DNA of 64,000 nucleotides from Whalleya microplaca. Its lineage: Eukaryota > Ascomycota > Sordariomycetes > Xylariales > Xylariaceae. The stretch covers positions 1-64,000 of the forward strand of contig MU385760.1 of the NCBI GenBank assembly GCA_022497155.1, read 5' to 3'. Numbering within the stretch: position 1 is the stretch's first letter; each line of letters begins with the position of its first letter. Of this stretch, positions 56,121 through 64,000 are shown piece after piece. Below the pieces are notes generated by a model. It ran no database searches, was not told the DNA's origin, and saw nothing but the letters and a program-made list of their open reading frames with translations. The translations under genes and the position numbers were made by a program.

Positions 56121-58323
56121 TCACGGTGCAACGGTAGCCGGCAAACCCGCAGCCTCCAGCAGGACCCTGAGGGTTTCGAAGAGCTTTTCGTCGTCGAACC
56201 TGTGGCACATCAATATCATTAGCACTCACTCTACTTTCTCATCTCTTCTTCCATTCCTTCTACTAGACACACTCCGCAGCACAACCACAACATTCATCGC
56301 ACAAGCCCGCATGCATACACCCAAAGTCCCAAGCAGCAAACCCAATATACAAAAACGAAAGAAGAACTCACCTCCTCCCCACAAGCTGCAAACTAAGCGG
56401 CGCGCCCACATACCCCTCGGCACCATGCTCGCGCCAAAGATCCCAATTATACCGATCCGCCTCGCTCAGGGGCTCGTAATCAGCGGGGTACGCATACGGC
56501 TCCTCCTTCGCCGGCTCGCCGACCGCGTCCCCGCCTACGGGAAACACGAGCGCCGGGTAGTCGAGCAGGTTCCACTGCGCGGTGTAGCCCCAGTAGCGGC
56601 TCGTGTCGAACTTGGCCGCGACGCCGGGGAGGACGGGGCAGAGGATGGCGTCGACGGGGTGCGGTTCAGTGGTACCGCTACCGCTGCCGGTGCTGCGAGG
56701 GGTCCCCGGCCCCGACGCCGTCTCGTTCCATAGCTCGTTGTACGCGGCGCGGTAGTCGTTGCGCTCCTTCAGCGCCGCCCAGAGCGAGGCGACCGTGTGC
56801 GAGCGCACGTGCGGGTTGTCCTGCAGGATCCACTTCGAGAGCGGACGCCAGGGCTCGCCGGACGCGGCGATCGCGGCTTTCTCCTCGGCGCCGCCGTCGG
56901 GGAAGTAGATCTTGGCCTGTGACTGTTAGATTGTCGACTGTGGGGTGTATCTCATTTATATCTCGGAAGCAAGCCCCGTTTACTAGATGGCAAGGAAATG
57001 CCAAAAGGGGTAAAATCGATCGGGGTAAGGTGCGAAAAGGGGATAATTGAGGGGTACGTAAGAGGTGCATGTAAGGGGTAAGAGACTAAGAGGCGGAAAA
57101 ACATACGAGGATCTCCCACGCCCAATCATGCTTCCAAGGCTTCCAATCGACCAACTCGATCCTCTCGCTGCCCCTCAACTTCTCCACGACCTCCGTAAGC
57201 CCCCTCAGCACCGGCGGATGCGGCTTGACCACACCATCATCCCACAGCACACCCAACCTAATCTTCCTCCCAGGCGGCAGCGTGGCCTTCTCGTCGCGCC
57301 AGCCCAACGCCACGAGCCCGGGCTCGTGCAGCCACGGTCGGCGGTCGAGCACGGCCTTGGTGAAGAGGCGCAGGCCCTCGAGGCTCGTCGACATGGGCCC
57401 GATCGCCGCGATCACGCTCTCGTTCTGCAGCATCGTCGCGCTCCAGCCCGACACCGGCAGCCGCGCCGACGTCGGCTTGAACCCGAATATCCCGTTCGCG
57501 CCCGCCGGGCCCCGGATCGAGCCCCCGATGTCCGTGCCGATGCCCAGCACGGAGCCCCGGAGCCCGAGCAGCGCGCCCTCGCCGCCGGATGAGCCGGCTG
57601 CGGATAGGGTCGTGTTGTAAGGGTTGGGAGTCACGCTGTGGTTGTTAACTAGCCGAACGAGATTATGGTGGAAAGAGCCCTCATAAGAGGTAGCAGATCC
57701 GATATTAATATATGTAGGTCTACTCACCCGTATAAGTTATTACTCGTCTCAAGATGCATCAACGTCTGCGGCTGCGTAGTCCTCGCATAGAACACAGCGC
57801 CGGCCTCCCACAAGCACTGCAAGATAAGCGCATCCTCCTCCGCGACGCGGCCGACCCAGGCCACGAACCCGGCGTTCAGATCGCGGCCCTTGATGCCGAC
57901 GTGCTCCTTGACGCTGACGGGCACGCCGTGCAGCGGGCCGACGGGCCTCTTGTGCGTGTCCAGGTAGGCGTCGAGCTCGGCGGCGCGGCGGAGCGCGCGC
58001 CGCGGCAGCAGCTCCGTGATGCAGTTGGTCAGCTTCTGCGCGAGCCCCGCGCGCCGCAGGAACGCCTTGGTGACCGCCGTCGTCGAGTACTCGCCCGAGG
58101 CGATCCTGGGGATCAGGTCCTCGACGTTGGCGTTGGTGATCCGGAGCTCCTCGGCCGTGAGCACGGTCTTGGGGATGCCCGTGGTGTTGAGGGGTAGCTT
58201 GCTGGAGTCCAGCTCCGGGAGTGGGGGATCGAGCTCGGCAATTGTTGCGTCTCGATGTCGTCGGCGATCTGCTGCCACTTCCTCCCATTTTGCGCCATTG
58301 GCGATGGTGACTGTAGGAGCCAT
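56121..58323 (-). CDS. Amidase-signature hydrolase (acetamidase/FAAH-like)
   Basis: Four exons on the minus strand: 58323-57728, 57635-57107, 56916-56372 and 56199-56121, giving 582 residues. The amidase signature triad is complete: Lys139 (GVPVSVKEHVG), Ser214 (GSSGGEGALLG) and nucleophile Ser238 (GTDIGGSIR). Its spacing equals that of mammalian fatty-acid amide hydrolase (Lys142, Ser217, Ser241). The C-terminal part carries DAILCPVLPGVA, WNLLDYPALVFPVG and GAPLSLQLVGRR, typical of fungal general amidases. These enzymes hydrolyse small or fatty-acid amides to acid and ammonia, serving nitrogen use or amide detoxification; the substrate is not determined. No signal peptide. Introns are 92, 190 and 172 bp. 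It is followed on the upstream side by the poly-T/N-gap artefact, which could affect the promoter sequence. Confidence 0.9.
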
Positions 58324-58751
58324 GGTGACAGTGCTGCTTTGTTCCCAGATTGATTCTATCTAAGTCGACGGAGGGCCCAAGAGGTTTTTGAACATGTAGT
58401 GATTGCGTGATGTCACTGGTGGCATATCAGGATCGTCGACGCGGGGTATATATAGAATGTTGAAGATCGCACCTGCAGGTCGCCTTCGTACGTTACAGCT
58501 ACGGTATCTTCCGAGATAGGGAATGACTGGATAGAAAAAGCTATCATACTATGGTGGGGTTTAAGTGGTGATGGGATAGTTCATGCAGGTAGCAAAGATG
58601 CCCGGTCCGGGCAGTAGTAGATGTATCCATCTTATCAGAGCTACCTAATTAGATGAGCTCAAAGGTGGTGGTGTAACAAGGCTGTGGAGTCGACTAACCA
58701 CTATCTTAGACTACTGGTAGTGTGTATTCGGCATTATATTCGGCGGCGTTG

Positions 58752-58752
<1 letters not shown>

Positions 58753-58785
<33 letters not shown>
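58753..58785. repeat. Poly-T run (33 T), left copy
   Basis: Thirty-three T in a row. The sequence after it (58786-58857) is a degraded version of what follows the right-hand poly-T run, so the two runs are probably one locus seen twice. Confidence 0.85.
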
Positions 58786-58786
<1 letters not shown>

Positions 58787-58857
58787 GGGGGTTACACAGG
58801 GGAAATTGAAAAGTGTGGGGGTTAAAAATAACAGGCCCGGAAAAAAGGCAAGTTTGA

Positions 58858-58867
58858 NNNNNNNNNN
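58858..58867. other. Assembly gap, 10 N
   Basis: Ten unknown bases joining two contig ends. It is flanked by mirrored, corrupted duplicates (see findings). Confidence 0.98.
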
Positions 58868-58972
58868 CAAAAATTTTTATGATCTCAACGGTGGGGGTGT
58901 AACATGTGTGTGGATTACACTAACCAATTTATTTCACATCTGGGTGTGTGTTTTGGGGATTATTTTGGGGGG

Positions 58973-58974
<2 letters not shown>

Positions 58975-59009
<35 letters not shown>
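58975..59009. repeat. Poly-T run (35 T), right copy
   Basis: Thirty-five T. The preceding 100 bases (58872-58974) are a degraded copy of 58649-58752, which precedes the left poly-T run, with many bases changed to G or T. Confidence 0.85.
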
Positions 59010-59011
<2 letters not shown>

Positions 59012-59356
59012 GGCGGTTTCCACTCGTCACTTGACAAGGTCTCGTGTTAAGCATACGCTGCCCGGAACTAAGGCAACTTGAGATGGCCTATTTGCTGTTG
59101 TATGTGACAGAATATTGGATATAACGAAAGACTAGGAGAGAGAAATAACTCAGATCTGTTGGGGATACAGATCTACGGGAGAACAACGAAGTACACGATC
59201 TCGGCTCAATACATGTTGCAACACTGGGCACTATCCACAAGCTGTATGCAGAGACGGAAAGAGACACGGGAAGAGTCTCACTCTTCGATTTATCAAGCAT
59301 GTGAACTCGGCAGTCGATTCCATTTTCTCATCTGGGTATTGGGGATCGTGCTGCAA

Positions 59357-60379
59357 TTATTGGTTAGGAGGGCCGTTCTGGGCGAAATTCATACTGTAAC
59401 CGCCGGTCTTCTCGTCCTTGACCATCTGGAAGTTCTCCGTGCTGAGGCCGAAGGGCTTCAGTATCCCGTTGCCAAGCTGCGGAGCCCAATAGTTAGCATG
59501 TAGACTCATCACGGGATACATATATTCCCATGAGACACGGGACACACGGGACACTTACGTCCTTAAGCTTCCCCCACATCTCTCCCATCTCCTTCTCCTG
59601 TGCCTCCTTCGTCCTCGGAGGCAGAGTCCTCAGTTGCGTCTGAACGATCCTCCTATCCGCCGCGCTAAGATTCGACATCGCGGATAGCGTCTTGTAGTCC
59701 TCCTCGGCGCCCGCTAGATTCGACCAGCCTCCGAGCTCGCTCCGCGCCCTCGCCCGTCTCATCAGCGCCTTCGCGCGTATCCTCAAGACATCCTCCTGGC
59801 GTTTCCGTCTCGCTTCCTCGGTGGCGGTCTCTTCCTTGGCGGCGGGCGCGCTCTTCTGGGCGCCAGAGCTTACGATCTCCTCTTCTATCCCATCGTCTTC
59901 CGCCTCCTTTTTCTTCTGCTCTTCTTCCTCGCGTTTTTTCTCGGCGGCATCGATCCTCTCTAGTCGGCTTAGGCCGTCGATGGAATCAGTCGCGCTCTTG
60001 ATCGCTTCATTCCATTGTTCTAACTTCAGGTGGCATGCTGCTATGTTTGACTTCAAGACCGCGAGCTCGTAGTCGAGGTAGTGCGGGCAGACGGAGGCGG
60101 CCTCTTCGTATTTGTTGATAGCATTCTCGTACTTGGCTGAGGAGAACAGCGCGTTCGCCTCGGACTTCTTGTCGTTGGATTCCCCAAGCAGACTCTATAT
60201 CACGAGATACATAATTAGTCTAGTTGGGTTCTGGGCGATGACGTGGGTATACGTGCCGCTTCTTCCTCGGGTGGAAACCTCGCAGGTGCGGTCAACTCCT
60301 CGAGATCATCTTGTTCAGTCTTCGTGGTATCATCTTTTTGGCTCTGCTCCTTTCCATCCTGCTTTGATGGAGAAGACAT
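59357..60379 (-). CDS. TPR co-chaperone, TTC1-like
   Basis: Three exons on the minus strand, about 60379-60243, 60192-59559 and 59476-59357, giving about 296 residues. An acidic, Lys/Glu-rich N-terminus ends in [13 protein letters not shown] helices follow: [53 protein letters not shown], then a highly charged insert, then [20 protein letters not shown]. The C-terminus ([20 protein letters not shown], then GYSMNFAQN) is diagnostic of TTC1 proteins, which bind Hsp70/Hsp90. The first intron is uncertain: a GTCATC donor at 60242 gives an open frame, whereas the better-looking GTATAC donor at 60252 does not; the acceptor is at 60193. The second intron (59477-59558) is clear. It is divergent from the HAD gene. 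Confidence 0.82.
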
Positions 60380-60755
60380 GATGATAATGCGTAAGACGGG
60401 GTTCGGCACGTGAAGCGAACATGGCCAACGGCATAAGCTTTAGGGCTGGAATCGGAGTCGGGAAGCTTATCGATCCATTGGCTGGGTGGGACCCCACCAT
60501 GCCCAGTGCTGACGGGAGCTACCCTACAGAAAGACCCCTGAAGATTGGCAGCTTCTACCATGGCGGCGGGGTAACCAGCCCAAGAATTACCCCGCCATAA
60601 ATTCAATTACGCAGTCTAGGTACAGTTCCGTATTACTACGTAACTTATTAGTTTCATAGACATTGTAGGACCCTACAACATCACTTACAGCAGGCGCCTG
60701 GTCAAAGAGTCATATATCAAGGACTTAAGAATATAACTAGGTAGATTCAGGCACA
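60380..60755. promoter_or_regulatory. Divergent promoter, TTC1-like / HAD gene
   Basis: A 376-bp spacer between two start codons. It contains a near-palindrome GGTGGGACCCCACC at 60484-60497, of unknown meaning, and no TATA box close to either start. Confidence 0.4.
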
Positions 60756-61790
60756 ATGGCTCCCCGTACAGAGCAAGTCCCCCCTAACGACCACCTCCTA
60801 TTCTTAAAGCATGTACAGTTTACTCTGAAAAGCTAACCCGCAAACGCACCATGTAGCTTCCCGCCCATACGAGCCTGCCTCTTCGACATGGACGGCCTGC
60901 TCCTGGACACCGAGGACCTGTACACGGTCTGCATCAACCTGATCCTCGAGAAGTACGGCCGGCCCTCGCTCCCCTGGTCCATCAAGGCCAAACTGCAAGG
61001 GCGGCCGGCCCCCGAGGCCAACGCGCTCTTCCACGAGTGGGCCCGCCTGCCCATCCCGGAGTCGCAGTACCTGTCCGAGCTCACCGCGCTGCAGCAGGCC
61101 CACTTCCCCACCGCGAAGCCGCTCGCCGGCATCGAGAAGCTGCTGGGCGACCTGGGGCGCACGCGGTGGTGGGACGTCCGGGATGGCGAGGGCGGCGTCC
61201 GGAACGGGCAGAAGCGGGAAGGGGGGGAGGCGCAGAGGGTCCACATCGCGCTCGCGACGAGCAGCACGACGGGCAACTTCGCCGTCAAGACCGAGCGCTG
61301 GACCGAGCTGTTCTCCGTCTTCGAGTCGCACCGCCGCGTCCTGGGCGACGACCCGCGCATCCAGAAGGGCCGCGGGAAGCCGCTGCCGGATATCTACTTC
61401 CTGGCGCTCAAGACCATCAACGATAGCCTTGAGCTGGGGGAGAAGCCCATCACGCCCGAGGAGTGCTTGGTGTTCGAGGACAGCGTGCCGGGAGTCGAGG
61501 CTGGGCGCCGCGCGGGGATGAGGGTGGTGTGGTGCCCGCACCCTATGTTGAAGAAGGAGTATGAGGGCCGGGAACGGGAAATTCTAGCCGGGAAAATGGG
61601 CGAGGCGGGCGGGGTCGATGAGCATCATCTCGGAGAACTGGATGACGGATGGGCAGATTACTTCCTCGACCTGACGAACTTTCCGTACGACAAGTATGGG
61701 GTGGTCATACCGCCCGCTGAAGTTGAACTGCATCCGTCTATGAGGGCAGATACTAGCGCAGAGCTAGTTACCCAAGATACCAGGAGTTGA
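60756..61790 (+). CDS. HAD-superfamily phosphatase (GS1/PUDP-like)
   Basis: The long exon (from 60857) encodes the HAD motifs: motif I FDMDGLLLDTED with the nucleophile Asp, motif II LATSSTTGNF, motif III Lys in KGRGKPLPDIYFLAL, and motif IV CLVFEDSVPGVEAGRRAGM. A helical cap lies between motifs I and II, so this is subclass I, similar to the GS1/pseudouridine-5'-phosphatase group. The nucleophile Asp lies just before the first Met of the long exon, so an upstream exon is needed. I place it at 60756-60817, with a 39-bp intron (60818-60856) that has a clear GCTAACC branch site but is unusually short; total 331 residues. A different first exon cannot be excluded. An insert rich in Gly/Arg before motif II and an acidic C-terminal extension are unusual. 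Substrate unknown. Confidence 0.78.
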
Positions 61791-61989
61791 ATAGTCGATG
61801 GCGTATTGCTTTGAAATCTGGGTACATCAGGAGCGTCAGAAACATTAGAATCCCGGAGGTCCTCACCATAGACCTTTCATTATTCAAAGCAAAGCGGTCC
61901 GGTCCATTAATGGGAATTGTAATGGCCGTTGTGTAAGCGGTGGAATTAGACCATCCCCGGAGACTAGTACAACATTCGTGCATATTCTC

Positions 61990-63466
61990 TCAATATACGT
62001 CCCACAGGCTGATATTTCCATCTTTGCCTCCTGCCGCTAACCAGTGGGCTTCCTTTGCCATCTTGATTCGTCTATCCTTGACACTGAGTTCGCGCACTTT
62101 GGACACGGGCACCATAGCTGTAGAATCGTGCTTAGAAACGCTTGCCTCAACCTCCTCCTTAGCTTCTGAGGCGTTTGAGTCAACTTGGTCGGGTAATGGA
62201 TTGCTCGCTAAGGTGGCAAAAGCAACGGTAAAACAACCTACGCTGTGCCACTTCAGCACCGCTAGCTCTGACATCGTCTTAGCGGAGTAGACGCGCACTT
62301 TCGAGTCCCATCCTGCTGTTGCGAAAATCTTGCCGTCGGACCGAATGCTCAGGCTCTGCTGTCCTGAGTGTTTGGTATTGATAATTTTCAAGGGCTGTGT
62401 CTCGACTATCGGTTTCGGTTCCTTTTGAGTCGCCGCAGGCCTCGTTTCTGAAGCAAGAGCAGCAGATAGTGACGAGCGGCTAGGAGCACCGGGCCTCTTG
62501 TTATCCTTCGTTGCCTCTACTTGTGGCCTCTGGATGGGCATAGCAGGAGTAGGAATTGGGTGCTTCGCAATAATAGCATCAGCCCCAGAAGTGAAGAAAT
62601 AGTCTTTACTTGGAGAGACATCAAGTGAGAGAACTGGTTGACTATGCGCTTGGGCGTTGTATAGTACGTCCCAAGATCCGTTCTGTCTGAGTTGCGCAAC
62701 TACTGCAAGGCCGGACTCGTAGGCAGCGGCAAGGATCAAAGACTCTTGACGCCAAAATAAAGATAGCGACATGACCATGCCCTTCTCCTCAGTCTTGTCT
62801 CCTAGATGGATGGTGTGTAGGCGACTCTGGCTTGGTAGTTGAAAAATATCGACCTAGTTAGGGAATGAGTAACTACAATCATATAAGTTGTATCATATAA
62901 TACTTATAGACTTACAGCTTCAGTCTTCAATGTGTTAGGTACTGCGACGAAGATCTCGTCCAAAACGGCATTGGGAGCAATAGTGCAAGACGCAAAGGAA
63001 CAGAAGTTCATAGTATTCACTTCGAGTATATGTAAAATCCATGGATGAGGTCTCTCGGGCGCGGAATCATCAAGCGGGAGAGCGGTGCTCATGCCAGACT
63101 CATCGTCGGCAGTGAGTTTCCAAACTACTAGGCGATTGTCTCTACCATGCCTAGAAGATACCTCTCAGCCCTGTACCACCAGACACAAACGAGTTTTCGA
63201 ATGTGAATGAATATATTGTAGACTATGTCCGGAGCTACTCACGTGATGATCTTGTCGTCGGTCCAGTCGGAAATACCCAGTATTGCGTTGGTGTGAGCAC
63301 GCCAGACGGCTCGCGGACGCATGATGGTTAGATCCCATAGTACCACGAACCCATCTGCATCCCCTGACGCAAGCCTTTGGTTTTTCCTCACGAATGCAGT
63401 GGTGTGTACTTGGGCCCGATGACCTCGGAGGATGGACTTGGGTTGCGCAGCCGGATGTTGAGACAT
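61990..63466 (-). CDS. ASA1: ASTRA-associated WD-repeat protein ASA1
   Basis: Three exons on the minus strand: 63466-63243, 63150-62916 and 62853-61990, giving 440 residues. WD40-type repeats: [89 protein letters not shown] and a final [17 protein letters not shown] Lys/Ser-rich insert lies between the middle blades and another, Glu-rich, before the last. The layout, size and ending match Asa1 (GNB1L family). It belongs to the ASTRA/TTT-associated complex linked with Tra1, Tel2 and PIKK maturation in the nucleus. Introns are 92 and 62 bp with normal signals. It converges with the HAD gene, the stop codons being about 200 bp apart. Confidence 0.88.
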
Positions 63467-64000
63467 GGTGGTAGGTAGTATACGAAAGCTCTTGGCTCTT
63501 GCGGTAAGGGCGTTTTACTCTCATGCGCCGTATTACTGTCCTCTAAAGCTATTTGAGGTCTTCGGATGGTCAGAGCGTTTCTGAAACCTGATTCTTTCGA
63601 TATCATGATGGGCTGAAGGAACCAAATGCATGGGATCGAATGCTCTTGTTAGCAGAGCCGCATGACAGCATAAGTGCAGTCGTCAAAAGTTGCCTTCCTC
63701 CCACATTGCAATGGCTGAATGAATAAACTGTAGTGCGAATGATACTCGGATAATTCAATAATCAAAGGTGAATAAGTGGGTCTATATACAAGATCTTGTC
63801 AATATATCGTTATACCTAGGTCTAATCTGTATCTTGTATACTTATCTCAACTATTACGCCAGCATCTCCTCCTCTCATACGCAATACTCCCCTCGTGGTG
63901 GTCTCCTTGTGAACATGGATTACCTGTCCAGCTGAACCCTAGCATAAGCCATACGCCAGCTGCCCAAGGCTGATGGCTATCTTGTTGCGAAGGTCGGCGA
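63467..64000. other. Upstream flank of ASA1, nothing supported
   Basis: Window end. Short ORFs here have no domain or splice context. Any neighbouring gene lies beyond the window. Confidence 0.6.

Larger units (their letters stand above)
58324..59356. other. Intergenic region containing an assembly gap
   Basis: Upstream of the amidase and downstream of the TPR gene. The part 58753-59009 is not trustworthy: it consists of two poly-T runs, two corrupted copies and ten N. The remaining ends hold no recognised feature. Confidence 0.6.

Noticed and set aside
57749..58288. 179-residue minus-strand ORF overlapping the amidase exon 1
   Set aside because: It is a frame-shifted reading of the amidase exon; low-complexity Arg/Ala/Gly composition.
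58741..59030. Poly-T runs as poly-A tails of retroposed elements
   Set aside because: The flanks of the two runs are corrupted copies of each other around an N gap, so an assembly error explains them better than retrotransposition.
60804..61541. 245-residue minus-strand ORF opposite the HAD gene
   Set aside because: Antisense shadow of GC-rich coding DNA; the HAD motifs on the plus strand fully explain the region.

Overview
The window is nuclear DNA from a filamentous ascomycete (Pezizomycotina, probably Sordariomycetes; the class is inference). Genes carry many short introns of about 50-190 bp with GTAAGT-like donors and CTAAC/CTGAC branch sites, coding exons are often very GC-rich, and most products are fungal-type. 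I support 21 protein genes and found no tRNA, rRNA, transposon ORF or CRISPR array. Many genes are split by introns, so exon coordinates in the entries are my own splice reconstructions.

1-16 kb: TRS85 (-), a secreted modular CE4 polysaccharide deacetylase (+), an SrpA-type catalase-like protein (+), aspartate aminotransferase (-) and the ER Q-SNARE UFE1/syntaxin-18 (-). 16.7-31 kb: an intronless QDR-like drug:H+ antiporter, then an AT-rich, gene-poor accessory stretch holding a SAM methyltransferase with an apparent frameshift, an intron-rich heme-thiolate peroxidase (chloroperoxidase/peroxygenase family) with no long single ORF, and a six-exon secreted DUF1996 protein.

31-40 kb: the ribosome-biogenesis helicase DBP7, then three tandem same-strand BTB/POZ genes that share an unusual exon layout (tiny first exon, phase-2 intron just before the BTB fold). 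41-45 kb: a mitochondrial PPR protein (CYA5/PET309 type). 48-54 kb: a divergent pair of DNA-damage-tolerance genes, POL32 and RAD18, sharing a 561-bp promoter with an MCB box, then the ESCRT-III-like CHM7.

56-64 kb: an amidase, a TTC1-like TPR co-chaperone, a HAD phosphatase and the ASTRA subunit ASA1. A 10-N gap at 58858-58867 sits between two poly-T runs whose outer flanks are corrupted copies of each other; this looks like a false duplication made by the assembly, not biology.

The strongest candidates for follow-up are the BTB trio, the deacetylase with three diverged copies of an accessory beta-type module, the hidden peroxidase gene, the 15-bp inverted repeat in the UFE1/QDR promoter, the POL32-RAD18 pair and the assembly artefact.
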